Assembly (NCBI GenBank): GCA_001606155.1
Contig: LODT01000016.1
Coordinates: 248,001-312,000 of the forward strand
DNA from: Tieghemostelium lacteum
Lineage: Eukaryota > Evosea > Eumycetozoa > Dictyosteliales > Raperosteliaceae
DNA: 64,000 bases
Direction: 5' to 3'
The translations under genes were made by a program, and so were the position numbers. How positions within the stretch are numbered: position 1 is the stretch's first letter; the number at the start of each line of letters is the position of its first letter. Under the pieces are notes generated by a model. That model saw nothing but the letters and a program-made list of their open reading frames with translations, was not told the origin of the DNA and did no database searches. Of this stretch, positions 33,279 through 45,878 are shown piece by piece.

Positions 33279-34004
33279 ATGAACTGTGATATTTTAGGAA
33301 TAAAGGAACAATATCAATACCCGATATTACCAACCGGATGTGAAGTCACCAGTGTCTCTATGTTATTGACACATTTGGGGATAGATATATGCACAAAAGA
33401 ATATCTTGCTGATTTTATTACAAAAGAATCTGATCCTTCACAGTTAATTGGAGGCAACCCATTTAGATCCTTTGTAGGGTCTCCTTACAGTAAAGATTCC
33501 TTTGGTGTCTATCATGGAGGTATAAGTAATCTACTTCAATTACTAGTTAGTCAAGAGTCACAATTGAATTCTAAATACCAAGTGACTGATTTAACAGCTT
33601 TGACTAATAATGATTCAAAATACTCAATATATCTACCACAAACTAGAGAAAATATTCAAAATAGATTAGACTATTTTGAATCAAATAATATTGAGGAGAA
33701 TGATGATTACAGGGTACTTGAAAGTCATTTGACAACTGAACAAATTCCAATTGTAATTTGGATGACAATAGATCTTAATAGAACCCCTTATATCTCTGAT
33801 GAATGGTTAGATGAAAAAGATTATACTAAAACCATTTATTGGATATCACCTCAACATTGTGCGCTATTATCAGGATACACTGATAAGGAATACATAATAT
33901 ACGACCCACACACTGGTAAAAAAGAACTATACCCAAAACATTTATTTTTAAAACGATGGAGACAATATGGTCGACAATCAGTTTCCTTAAAAAAAATTAA
34001 ATAA
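33279..34004 (+). CDS. C39-like cysteine peptidase family protein (YvpB-like)
   Basis: I choose the ATG at 33279: the frame is open from 33198, but that part is poly-T leader. The 241-residue product matches the bacterial Peptidase_C39_2 pattern: PTGCEVTSVSMLLTHLG with the catalytic Cys21, then GGNPFRSFVGSP and FGVYHGGI, a middle linker, and QHCALLSGYTDKEYIIYDP with His193. This fold is common in Firmicutes. There is no signal peptide, unlike many bacterial forms. Its 3' end lies 19 bp from the convergent PPR-like gene. It could be an old transfer from bacteria (inference); the base composition is like its neighbours. Confidence 0.8.
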   Translation: MNCDILGIKEQYQYPILPTGCEVTSVSMLLTHLGIDICTKEYLADFITKESDPSQLIGGNPFRSFVGSPYSKDSFGVYHGGISNLLQLLVSQESQLNSKYQVTDLTALTNNDSKYSIYLPQTRENIQNRLDYFESNNIEENDDYRVLESHLTTEQIPIVIWMTIDLNRTPYISDEWLDEKDYTKTIYWISPQHCALLSGYTDKEYIIYDPHTGKKELYPKHLFLKRWRQYGRQSVSLKKIK

Positions 34005-34023
34005 ATTCTCTTGTTTCGGTGAT

Positions 34024-37000
34024 TTATTTAATTAAATTTTGAAATTGAACTTTTCTTAATTTAAATTTAACTGATAGTTCTTTGGATTTCTCGAGTTCTG
34101 GAAGATCAAAATCAATCTCTGATGGGAACTGTTGAATAAATTCAGTTTTTGCTTGAACAGTTTTTAATGGGTAGAGATTAGAATAAATTTTTGATTTTAG
34201 ATATTGATTATCACCAAAATGATTGATTGGAGCCATACCACATGAAGTGAAGATATCACAATACTGAGACAATGCACTATTACTAATTTGTCCAGTGTTC
34301 TGACTGCCTAGTAATAGAGTTCTGAATAGGTTAGGACGTGGGTTTTCAGATGCAATTAAGTATACTGATTTTAGATCCTCTGTAAAGCTTTTTTGTGTTG
34401 ATAGTTTTGATATCGAAGCTGGAAGAAATTGAGAAAAAAGTTTATCAGCATTTGCATTCTGTCTGAGAATGGAAAGGAAGCCAGGAGTCTCACTGTGTAT
34501 ACCAAGGCTTATGTATAGTGATTCTAAATCAAAAGATTTTGAATGAGATAAAGCGAGCACCAAAGAATCATTTAGAGATTTAGTTATTCTAAATTTCTTG
34601 GAAACCAGTGACAAATATTCTGGAAGTGATTTCACAAGAGTTGGCCAATGTACTGCTAGTTTTGCTACAAACTGGTCAAATTGAATTTGATTTTCACATT
34701 GGTTTTCGTAGATTTCCAATTGGGTGTATAGGGCATCTATATCATTGATATACATGGTACCAAAGATATCAAGGATCTCACATTGGTCCAAAGGAGCCTC
34801 AATCTTTAGTACACTAGTTATGAAGTTACTTATATCTTGCTTGGAGAGATAGTACTTTGACATTAGGAACCATTCATTTCCATACATGCTATCTGAAGGG
34901 CACTTAGCTAGATACTTACATAGTATAAAACTAAGCTCCTCATTATAGTTACATTTGAGTGTTACTATAAGTTCTGATAGTTGGGCAGTAGTTGGGCTTT
35001 GGGATAGTAGCTTATTTAGCCATTTCACAGCTAAATTAGTATTGTTATTCAATATGAAATGTTTAGCTATAAATTGTAGATTTGCTATTGACAGTTTATG
35101 GGTATCATAAAACTGGTCCAGTACAGTGTCTGTGAGTAAACCTTGGCAGATATAAGACATCTTAATGAGAACATGTTCAGTAACTGTCAAGTTTGTATCC
35201 TGGAACTTTCTTTCAATGTTCAAAAGAACATCTTTTGTCAACTTAGAACGTTTTCTGTATTTACAAGCATCATAAATCCCCTGGAATACTGCCATTCTAA
35301 TCTCGAGGTTTATGTAGTCTTTCAAATGTATATTATCCAATGCACCAAATTCCATATTCAAAAAACTGGCATAGAGGTAATTGGATTTGGATTCAATTAA
35401 AACTGATTCTTTAGCAAAAGGTGATTGTTGATATTGACGTAGGAACTCCCATGCCATGTCCAGGTGTCCGTTGGCTAGGGATATTTGAATTAGTGATGGC
35501 AATTGGTTAGCCATTCTTGTGGAATACTCTTTAATCTGTGGTTTTGTGAATGGTAAATAGGGGTATTTTGACAATACATATCCCAACATTTCCATCTTTT
35601 TAGGATCGTCTCCAGAGAGCTCCTCTTGAATCAGTTGTTGAACAGAATGAACAGGCATGCTTCCATTCAAGGTACCATCAACTAACAGTTTAATAGTATC
35701 CAATTCCAAAGGGATGCCATTACTTTTCAAGAGTGACAATGTATGTTGAATCTCGCTATGACTTTGCGACCAAATCAGACTGTGATAAGATACAGAATTA
35801 AACTCCAATCCTATATCCTCTCTAAACAATTGCTTCCAATAGGATGGCTCAATATATGAAAATTTGGTAACCATTCTTGGAACTATATTCTCTTTAATGG
35901 TATATTTGTTGTTGACAATCTTTGTAAAGTATTCCACAGAAGATGCAAAGTCACCCTTGTCAATAGAAATCTTTAAAATCAAATTTAGATAGGTTTCCGA
36001 ATTGTTATTAGGTAGCGTTTCGATAAGATACTCTAGTAAACCTACTTCTTTGTATCTGTTTCCCAACAACGTTTTCAGTAGTTTTAAAGTTACATCATCA
36101 GGCTGCAGTCCATTTGGATGATTAATGAGTTGTGAAAATATTTCAAATGCCTTTTCAACGTTTCTTATGTAATAATTCATCAAACTATTGTATATACCAG
36201 TACTAGGATGTTTTTCTTGAATATCCGATACACGACGTAGATTCTTTAGTTTTCCTGCGTCGTCTAATGACGGTATCTCTCTCAACAACAAATTCACCAT
36301 ACTGTCATAGACCTTCTGTGAGAGTACAGGTGCCGATGAATTCTCTGTAATTTTCAAAAAATTCTCTTTAATATTCTCTGTTTCGCCAGTTTGAATAAAC
36401 TCCTCGAGAAACAGTGAATTTATACGACTGGTTGGGAAATATTCATAATTACTCATAATATAACGGAAGTTCAATACTGAGGAACTGTAATTGAGTGCCA
36501 AGAGTACAGTTTGTATATCCAAATAGATATCCTCATCCATGTGGTATCCAGCCCTCACCATTGCCTCTGCCCACATTACAGTGGTTCTAGGTGAACTTAA
36601 AAGACTTCTATACAAACCCTCCAAAAATGTAGAGTGGGGAAACAGGTTTTTTATCATGGGTTTATACTTTTGTTTTTCCCATGATTTAGTGGTATGCAGT
36701 GCCTCCATTATAAATTTAACCAAAGGAAGTGTATCCCATTGAAATATCTGCATTAGAGATCTTTCAACTTGTTTATAAATCTCTGTGTTATCTGTCACTC
36801 CTGCCACCTTTTTTTGATACTTTTCAAATTGTGTCAAGATTTTCAAGAAATTATCAATGTTTGTATTATTCATTGCTCCTGCCAAAATTGTAATATATAT
36901 ATCATTATTGGTCTCTATTGTATTTGATTCTGTTATTAGTTTAGTTGCCTCTTGATAATTTTCATTCAATGAATGAAAAAGTGACATAAACCCAATATAT

Positions 37001-37475
37001 CTACTATCCTGTTTAACTAAAGATGTAATAGCTGCCAATTTAACATCATTTGATAAATGTGACATTGATAATATGTAATATCTATACTGTTCAATCATTG
37101 GTTTATCCTTAATCTTTTCTATAGTTTTATCAAAACTGTTTCAAACAAACCCACTCCATATTAGTATTTTTCATTGTAATTGAGGGGTTTGAGTGCATAG
37201 ACTTACTAATCTTTAGCTTGTAGACTATGTTCCAATTCTATTATATCCTTTTTTTCGGATAATAAAGTTATATAGGGTCTGATATCTATTTTTTCTGCAT
37301 TCTCTAATAGAGATTTTCGTAGTGGTTTTTCTGTATCTACATCTTGTTGTACTGCTTCAACACTTGTTATTGTTGAAAAGCTTCTAATAAAATTTACATA
37401 TTTACTTGAAACTGTTTTTATATTATTAGACTTTATAACATTATTAAAAAGTCTTAATCTTGCAAGAGATAACAT
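34024..37475 (-). CDS. large mitochondrial PPR-like helical-repeat protein (two exons)
   Basis: Exons 37475-37207 and 37135-34024 join (269+3112 nt; AKD then YFDKTIEK) to 1126 residues. The N-terminal 35 residues are basic, Ser-rich and free of acidic residues (MLSLARLRLFNNVIKSNNIK ... FIRSFSTI), a mitochondrial targeting signal. The rest is all helical with weak 35-residue periodicity, for example KAFEIFSQLINHPNGLQPDD and NLAVKWLNKLLSQSPTT. This fits a degenerate pentatricopeptide or TPR protein that binds organellar RNA. The repeats are too diverged for me to count. Confidence 0.65.
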
Positions 37476-37548
37476 TGACGAACGAATGTTTTTGTAAAAA
37501 AAAATAAATTTGATTTAAATTAGGTATTATGTGAATATGACAGTTTCT

Positions 37549-40500
37549 TTATTTTAATTTAAAATATTTTAAAATACATAGAGATAGGATAAGGAAGAGC
37601 ATAATCAATAGTAATTGTACTGTTTCAAAAATGTATTTTGGTGCAAAGACCCTCCATACCATTAGATGTCTTCTGAGATTGTAGACACTGAAACACACCA
37701 TAATGGTATTGAAGAGGAAGAATAAGAGGTAACTGAGATATCCAATTAACAATTCGTTATTAAGTCTCCATGATTTCCAAAGTTTGACAAAACTACTTGT
37801 AGTGCTACTGGTGATATCAGATGTCAGTGTGTGATGGTGAATCGTTGGGTTTAAGTATCTTGTATATATCAACATTAAAGGTAGAGACAAACTAAACAAG
37901 ATCTGTGATGAGAAGGTATTGTAGAGTACCAGTATTCCACCTCGGATAATGGAATGACTTTCAAATCCTACAAAAGCAGATTCAAATTGAATCTTATTGA
38001 AAGAGTAATCATGATCAGTTGAGAAGAAATTGAGTATAGTTAAGAATCCCCAGAGTATAGGGTACATCAGTGTGATTAGATAGTTACTGTCACTTTGACC
38101 TCCTGTAGTACTGACTCTTGAAAACAGTACAGTCTGAGACTGAATAGCCAGAAATAGATAGAACACACTTTCGGCATGACTATGGTTAGACACCAACATT
38201 ATCAACAGATACTGGTACATAAATACTTCAGATACCTTAAAAAATGTATATTTAATCTTTTCAATATAGTTACTAGACTGGTCACTTTCATTTACATTAC
38301 CATCATCTCCATTATCTCTATGTTTTCCGAAAAATGTAGCAACGCTACCAAATATCACATTGATATACATTAACCATGGTAAAATACCTTTTATAATCCA
38401 TGATGTATGATGAATCAGTCTAGGTAGAGATAACCAATACACTGACAAAAGTGTCAATATAAATCCACATATAACCTTCAGTCTAGTCACCAATAACCCA
38501 AATTCCAAACCCTGGTTTTTAAAGCCAATATTCTTAATCAACAATGACAGATTAAAGAATACCAAAACCAAATAGAATAGGTAAAAAGGTAGATTTTCAA
38601 GTGCCTCTGCGAACATTTCTTGTTGTGATGTCTGTTGTTGTTTTTCAATTTCAGGTTGATCGTCAACAGTGTTGGTGGTATTTGGGGTTGATGATGTGTT
38701 TAATAGTTTTTTAATTTGAAAGAGTGAGAATATGATGATTGCAATATAGGATTTCCATGATCTCCATGTCTTTGGTAGAAAATGACTACCATTGAATTTC
38801 AATTTCAATAGATAGACAATTAAAAGTAGCTCGATGGTAATTGTAAAATAGTAGACTACTGATCGTTGTGATTCTATAAAACTATTGGAATGGAATGATA
38901 CACCATGTATAACCATACAAACAATAGGTAAAAGGGAGAGTACATATTGAAATACTCCCCATTGTTTACGTATAATCTCTATATGATTAATATTATTGTT
39001 GTTATTTTTTCCAGAATTTCTTACAACTCTATAGAGTATTGCAAGTAGAGATGCGACACTACTTGAAACTATGACACTGTTTAGTAGTAACTCTGGAAAT
39101 ACAAATAGATTCAATAGGAATCCTACAGCTACACCTAAAATCGATGAAATAATCACTGAATTTAATGGGAATTTGAATAAGGTTTTCTGGTATCGCACAA
39201 GTTGCACTATAAACACAACTATGACCAATGCACATGAAATCAATAGAGCCATACCAAATTTCATAGTTACTGTGTCGAAAGTAGCCCATATCTTTCTGCA
39301 CAATTCCACAACTTCTTGGTGATATTTAAGATACCCTTGATAGACTCTGATATAGTCAGATTCAGTAGACAGACTTCCTAATGAACTATAGTCCTTTTCA
39401 ACTCTGTCTAGAAGATCGTTAAAGTACTTGAGAGATGATGATCCAAGTTCCTTTGAGACCTTAGAGTAACTATCGAGGTATCTCTTAATCTGCCAAGTAT
39501 TAATACGTATACTTTGCATAAGTCTAGTCCACCCTTGTACGCTAGTGTCTTGTGTGCTGTAGAACAATTCAGGTATTATAGAACCAAGGTTACCAAAAGG
39601 TATAGGAACACCAAGTAAAAGTGACAAAGTAGAAACCAAATCAATCTGACTGACATTCTTTACAGATCCATTGGGACTACCTGGTGTTTGAAAGATTGTA
39701 GGTAAATTTCTACGATTTATAGATTTACCTTTCGAGTAAAGGAAAATGGCAGATTCAGTCTCTTCATTGGAAGCACCACCATGGTTACCGTCGCTTGTCA
39801 TACCATGGTCACCCATTAGAATAAATAGAGTATCATTATCGAGATTATCAATTATATTTTGTAAAAAGGTATTCATTTGGTCGAGTTTTTTTATCATTTC
39901 TGGATGGTAAGGACCATAGGTGTGACCTACATGATCTACACCGAGCATATGTGAGATTATAACATCCCAGTTACCACTAGATTCAGGTTTTGTTATGATA
40001 GGTAGGATATTCTCAATGACACCATTGTCAACGGTATGAATATCTTTTACATTGAAACTAGGGAAAGGATATTGACTATAGAAATGGTTAGGAAACAGAC
40101 TCACCCAAGTATCATCACCAATGAAAATAACCTTCTTACGAAACATTGTTTCATTACTGACGAATCCCAATCGTTGATCCAGTGTATTTACAGACTGATG
40201 TATATGATCAGCTTCTGTTGAACCATCTGTAAAAGAGAGTTGATGTATCAGTGAATCTTCCACAATGGCATCACCGCCAAAATTCGAACCTACGTCTATA
40301 AAAGTCGGTAGAGATCCTGTTGTAATTCCTTTTATTCTCTGCATTGTTACAGTTGGACTATCAGCTATAAATCTAAAGAGTAGTGAGTGTTCGCTATCTT
40401 CTTGTAATAGTCTATCTACAAAAGTGAGATGATTGTGAATGTATGCTGAATACCCTTTAGTCTCTTTAGGATTCTGTTTGTGTACAAAATCAAATCGTAA

Positions 40501-40836
40501 AGCATCGATAATTACAATAACTGATTTCTTAAATGATGCATCTATCCAACATCCCTCTGGTCTCTCTATAAATGATTTGTTTTGATCTTGATGGTTTTGA
40601 TAGTTTAATGGTGACTCGTTACATTTACTTCTCTGTGGTAATTCAAATCTCATCAAAAGGAATCCATTAAAGAACAGATAACATCCTAACGAGATCACAA
40701 TGAAAAAGTAAATTAAAAACTGTAAAATATCCGTTGATTTTATCTTTTGATTTTGAATATCATTTTTTACTGTTCTACCATTACTATTACTATTTATATT
40801 ATTCTCATCAATATTATAAATCTTATTTCTTTTCAT
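37549..40836 (-). CDS. pigO: GPI ethanolamine phosphate transferase 3 (PIG-O)
   Basis: Adds the terminal ethanolamine phosphate to the third mannose of the GPI anchor, in the ER. Starting at MKRNKIYNID gives 1095 residues; the frame is open 17 codons further (40887), but that part looks like A/T-rich leader. There is one N-terminal membrane anchor (FLIYFFIVISLGCYLFFNGF), then the phosphodiesterase-like luminal domain. Its metal and nucleophile motifs are VIIDALRFDF, DSPTVTMQRIKG with the Thr nucleophile, MLGVDHVGHTYGP and LMGDHGMTSDGNHGG. About a dozen membrane helices follow. Single exon. Confidence 0.93.
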   Translation of the reverse strand: MKRNKIYNIDENNINSNSNGRTVKNDIQNQKIKSTDILQFLIYFFIVISLGCYLFFNGFLLMRFELPQRSKCNESPLNYQNHQDQNKSFIERPEGCWIDASFKKSVIVIIDALRFDFVHKQNPKETKGYSAYIHNHLTFVDRLLQEDSEHSLLFRFIADSPTVTMQRIKGITTGSLPTFIDVGSNFGGDAIVEDSLIHQLSFTDGSTEADHIHQSVNTLDQRLGFVSNETMFRKKVIFIGDDTWVSLFPNHFYSQYPFPSFNVKDIHTVDNGVIENILPIITKPESSGNWDVIISHMLGVDHVGHTYGPYHPEMIKKLDQMNTFLQNIIDNLDNDTLFILMGDHGMTSDGNHGGASNEETESAIFLYSKGKSINRRNLPTIFQTPGSPNGSVKNVSQIDLVSTLSLLLGVPIPFGNLGSIIPELFYSTQDTSVQGWTRLMQSIRINTWQIKRYLDSYSKVSKELGSSSLKYFNDLLDRVEKDYSSLGSLSTESDYIRVYQGYLKYHQEVVELCRKIWATFDTVTMKFGMALLISCALVIVVFIVQLVRYQKTLFKFPLNSVIISSILGVAVGFLLNLFVFPELLLNSVIVSSSVASLLAILYRVVRNSGKNNNNNINHIEIIRKQWGVFQYVLSLLPIVCMVIHGVSFHSNSFIESQRSVVYYFTITIELLLIVYLLKLKFNGSHFLPKTWRSWKSYIAIIIFSLFQIKKLLNTSSTPNTTNTVDDQPEIEKQQQTSQQEMFAEALENLPFYLFYLVLVFFNLSLLIKNIGFKNQGLEFGLLVTRLKVICGFILTLLSVYWLSLPRLIHHTSWIIKGILPWLMYINVIFGSVATFFGKHRDNGDDGNVNESDQSSNYIEKIKYTFFKVSEVFMYQYLLIMLVSNHSHAESVFYLFLAIQSQTVLFSRVSTTGGQSDSNYLITLMYPILWGFLTILNFFSTDHDYSFNKIQFESAFVGFESHSIIRGGILVLYNTFSSQILFSLSLPLMLIYTRYLNPTIHHHTLTSDITSSTTSSFVKLWKSWRLNNELLIGYLSYLLFFLFNTIMVCFSVYNLRRHLMVWRVFAPKYIFETVQLLLIMLFLILSLCILKYFKLK

Positions 40837-40987
40837 TATTCTATTGAGATGATCATCAACTTTAAAAATAAAAATTAAAAAAAACAAAAAATGAATTAAT
40901 AATAATACAAAGATTTACTAAATCAAGCATAAAAATTCAAATAAAATGTATTGATAAAATATAATAAAAAAAGGAAAATTTATTTGA

Positions 40988-43900
40988 TTATCTTCTAAAC
41001 TTTCTATTTAAAGATTCTAATTGACGATTATTTTCTCTGGAGGCATCTAACATTTGTTGATCCATACGACGTTGATCTCTTCTGAATCTATCATTGGCAT
41101 CAGCTTCTTCTTGTCTGTGGATTTCGTCCATTTTAGTTTGGTATCTATCCAAAGCTTTATCAGGTGTGACAAGGAACTCAACTTTTAATTCCAATTCTAG
41201 ATTGTGTGGTTTGTCTTTAGTGAGACGATCTAGATTGACAGTGATTAAAATGTGGTCTTTGGCAGGTAAAGTTTTCCAACCTACTTTAGCCCAATCTACA
41301 CCAAACTTGTTCTCAGAGAACTCGGATTCATTTACACGTGAGTTACCGTCAATGAAAATTGTATAGTTTCTAACTGTTTTGAGTTCTTCTTTAGCTTTGA
41401 AGTTCTCACGACACAATTGAACGAGTGGATGTAACTCTGGACCTAACAATAAAATGTTTTTGAGTGTTGGTACAGGGTCTTGAAGTCTATTGAATGATGG
41501 ATGTTCGATAATAGAGTTCCAATCAAATGTGAATCCAACGTCTAGTTCGACAGCTTCTCTTAAACGTGATTTGACAGCTGAGACAACTTCGGGTTCTCTA
41601 CGTTTGATAAATGCTCTGATACATGGAATTCTGCAACCTATGATATTCTCAATCTGTCTGCCATACTCCTCGTAGTTGTCTGCAGATGATTGGAGGTATT
41701 TAAAGAGGTTTCTAATACCAACTTTACATACAATAGTCTTGCTTCCTGACTCATAGTCAACAACCATACCGTCACTTGTAGAAGCCTGGATTCTAATAGC
41801 ATTTATAGCAGCTTGGACCAATGTCAAAACTTCAGGGTATTCACATAGTTTACCAAAACCTGAGGTCTTGGCAAGTTCTCTGGTTATACCTTCAGCAAAC
41901 TTGTGTAAGTATACATAGTAATCTGTGAGATTTCTAGAGAAATCTGGATTGGTGATAATAGATTGCCAGTCAATAGTGATGGTTACAGATTGTTTAGCGA
42001 GTGTAGATAGAATTTGAGTTTTGCTTGAATTAAAGTCAACTCTTTTGGCAATTTCTTCTTGGATTCTGAGATCTCTTAATTTGAAGAGTCTTTCGACTTC
42101 TAATCTCCATGGCATGGTGGCTACTGTGCATGCACTGTTGAGGTTCAATCCGACTGTTAACTCACCGGAAGATAATTGGAATTCATAGTTTTCTCTTTGA
42201 GCTGAATCGCAGTTGACTTTGAAGGTTACCTTATTGAGTTGAGTTTGAATGGATTTCTTGAGGGTTTCATAAGAAAGGAGTTCAGCGGACTCTTGACTGT
42301 TCAACCACCCAGCTTCAACAAGAGAGTAGAAGGATTGGATGACTTTAGTGTAAGTTGGCTCCTCAAGTGCATAGAGGAATTTGAAATTGTTGATAAAGGT
42401 AGTGTAATCGACATCGATGGTAACTGGCTTGCCAATGAGATTGGAGAGGTTCTTGCTGGTTCTTTCAAGATCTTGTTTGGCATTTTGAATGGATCTTTGA
42501 ATCTTCAATTGTCTAGTACCGAGTACATACTCCAATTGGTAGTCCCAAGATTGCATTCTATCTCTTGGACCATCTTCAAAGTTGAGGGTAAATGCCAAAA
42601 CACCATTGTTTAAGGTAGCTATGGCATTTGGATCTTTCTCTCTTGCACCTTTTACCTTATTAGCGGTATCATAGGTAATCTCAATGGTATTGACTTTGGA
42701 GGTATACTCTTTCTTTACGATAATGTCTTTGGTTAGAGAGGAAATACAGTCAAGACCCTTGAAAATAGTCTTGCATGCAATTTGGTTGATAGTCAAATAG
42801 GAGAATGGATCTTCAGCAAATCTTTGGAATTTTCTCCAACTGTCGTATTTCATGACGATTGGTACCTTCTTTCCAGTGGCACTTTGGAGTTCTTCAACGT
42901 ATTCGTCAATGACAGGGAATGTGTCTTGAATAGCACATGGGAATGCAACGACAAGTTTCTCTTTGAAATCTTTGGTCAATGAGTTCTTGTTGATTTGGTA
43001 GTGTGCTGGATCATGGAATGATACGTAGAATTCCCATGTTGTACCACCAACAAACTTCAATTGTTCCTCTTTGAATTTGATAATGTTTCTCAAGATGAAA
43101 GTCTTACATGGCAAGAAAGCATTCTTACCAACATCATATGAACAGATGTCTCTAATGGACTTGTCTAAGAGTGTTGTAAATGTTTTGTTTTGTTGCATGT
43201 TGATTACAATGTCACTGTAGAACTTAACTTGTTGTTCAACAGGTTCCTTATCAACCAATTGCCAATCAAATTGCACAACAGAGCTGTAGGATTGGAATTC
43301 ATTAACTGGGATATTGTCGAGATAATTTGGTTTGTAATTGACCTTGACGGCTGTATCAATCATCTTCTTGATCTCAGGTACCAAAGTGTCACGAATGATA
43401 ACCTTACTCAAACGACTCTTCATTATGCAAATGTATTTCTCTTTGAATGTCTTGACACCTTCCATTTTATCTTCGAATGTGGTGGTAATGATTAAGTTAC
43501 CAGCATCATTCATTACAACACCTCTCTTATCAAAGATGGTCTTACCTGGTGGAGCTTGACAGAATGTAATCTTTGTAATTTCCTTACACAAGATATCAAC
43601 ATCTTTTTGATCAAAACTCAACATTGCCAAGAAAAAGTCAGTCAAAAGTGGATTGGTACTTGCAATCAAGTTGTGTTCAACACCGAGGGATTCATTACCT
43701 TTTACAGTAAGGAAAGACCAATCCATTTCAACAGGACAAGTTGGAGTGTATACACAACCAGTCTTTGGATTCTTTAAAGCTTGATGAGCCATCAAACGAA
43801 TTGGAAGCTCTTCTTTAACCAATTGCAAAGGCTCTGGTTTCTTTGGAGCTGGTTGAGATGGTTTAGATTGGAAAGCTTGAATGACTTTACTGTCAAAGTA

Positions 43901-45878
43901 CAATGCACAGTTACCAAAGTCCTCAAAAGTAGTTTGTACAGTTAAATGTCCGTCTTCGTAGACAACCTTTTTAAGTGATGGACTTGACCCTTGCATATGT
44001 TGAATTGTAACAGATCTGAGGTACTCAACGATATTGTCCTTGTTAATGTAATCTGTACATGAGAGCTTAATTGCATTGAGAACATCTCTGAGTAGTCTAT
44101 AAAGTACCAAATTTACATTTCTCAAAACAGTAGATTGCTTAACTGCTGATGGATAGACCATGATACTCTTCCAATCGAGATACAATGGTACTCCAAAGTA
44201 CTGATCTTTTTCATCCAAAACCTTCATTTGTGAGATTATATAATCAATCTCTCTAACTAAAAATACACCGGCTGGATCCTCGACATTTGGTCTCTCCTCC
44301 ATCTCAGGTCTGCCCTTTTCCTTGGGTGGTTCTCTGACCTTTGGTACTTCAACTGGTTTAACAACTTCAACTGGTTTAGGTTGAACATAGGATGTGTATT
44401 GTGGTTGGTACTGTGGTTGAGGTGGTTGTTGATAGACTGGTTGTTGAACAACTGGTTGCACATAAACAGGTTGATGTTGTACAACTGGTTGTACATAAAC
44501 TGGTTGTGGTTGTTGTGGTTGGGCAGTTGGTAGACTACCAGTACCATATTGTGGTGCAAATACTTGTTGAGGTGGTTGTTGTACAACTGGTTGTTGAACT
44601 ACAGGTTGTACAGGTTGAACTGGAACCACATTGATTTTAGGTGGAGCTGAAACACCTTGTGGGGGTTGAAATTCGTTAAGACCTGATGTGATTTTTTTTT
44701 CAAAATAATAAGAACAATTGAGATTATCTTCAAAAGGAACGATAATCATTAAAGATCCCTCAGCACTGAGGAAACATCTCTTACTTGTACTAGCCTTACC
44801 AGCGATATTCTGGAAGACTATAGATACAAGGAAGTCTCTAATAATAGCCTTACGGAATTCATCGACTTTTTGTATACCTGGAATAACCTGTTTCAAGATA
44901 CTTGGAATATTAGTCTTCATAGACTTCAAAACTACTGAAAAGTCAGCACCTGACAATGGTACTGATTGCCAGTCAATATTAACAGGTACATCAAATGGAG
45001 GTCCTGGTAGAACAGCTTCAAATCTCAATGGTTTACAAGCTGCAATTGCCTCTGTTTTGAAGTTCTCCCATTGAGGATTTGGATAGTATGGAACTGAAAG
45101 ATCTATATTAGAAGCTGATGGTGTTTGTGGAGTTTGTACTACGGTTTCAGGTGGTGGTGTAGTTGGTGTTGCTACTGGTACAAATGACTCTACTTTTTGA
45201 GAGACTTGTGATCCTGCAGCAGGTCTGAACTCATTCAAACATGCCATAATCTTCTTTTCCAAATAATATTGACAATTGAGTCCATCCTCAAATACTGTTG
45301 TAATCTCTACAGTACCATCTGGATAGAACATACATTTTTTAGATGTTGATGCCTTACCAGGAGTATTATTTACAACTACTCTTAATAAATAGTTATTAAC
45401 ATTGGATTTATTCAAATTATCCATCTAGATAAATATATATATTGTGTTAACAACACCAAGATTTATCAAATTTTATAAATCTCATATCTAAGATTTATAT
45501 TTATATGTGTAGATCTATATCTTACTTTATCAAACGATACTTCAAATTGTTTAATAATGGCAGCTACATTTGTTTTAACAGCTCTTAAAACTGTAGCTCT
45601 TTCAGAAGCACCATAATTGGTGATTGATCCAAAATTAAAGTAAATTGGTACATGTGATACCACTCCAACAATGGATTTATCATATGCAATCTTTATCTTT
45701 TCAATAATACCTAAAATTTCTGTTGTTGTTATTATTCATATGTAAATTACATTCATTGTATATAAGTATTGAATTCATATATTAGATTAAAAAAAGATTT
45801 AAATAAAATCATACCATCTCTTAAAATATTTTGTGGGCCATCTTGAAAATCTGGAATTGGTAATGATGTTGGACTCAT
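40988..45878 (-). CDS. 1561-residue protein with about nine copies of an unknown domain (three exons)
   Basis: Exons 45878-45815, 45710-45526 and 45424-40988 join in frame (64+185+4437 nt): MSPTSLPIPDFQDG ... LRDGIIEK, then VSFDKMDNLNK. The protein is built from diverged units of about 150 residues. Each has a helix, then a strand pattern such as VPVNIDWQSV, VPLYLDWKSI, VTITIDWQSI or VGFTFDWNSI, a helical middle, and an ending like GSLMIIVPFEDNLNCSYYFE or GHLTVQTTFEDFGNCALYFD. Units 1-3 are most alike. Between units 2 and 3 is a Pro/Gln/Val repeat linker (VVQQPVYVQP type). The C-terminus is a charged coiled-coil tail (RFRRDQRRMDQQMLDASREN). No signal peptide or membrane part. I recognise no known family. 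Confidence 0.82.

Noticed and set aside
44257-44634. Long ORFs on both strands in the Pro/Gln linker of the nine-repeat gene
   Set aside because: They are frame shadows of the trinucleotide-like repeat (VVEVVV, NHNNHN type composition).
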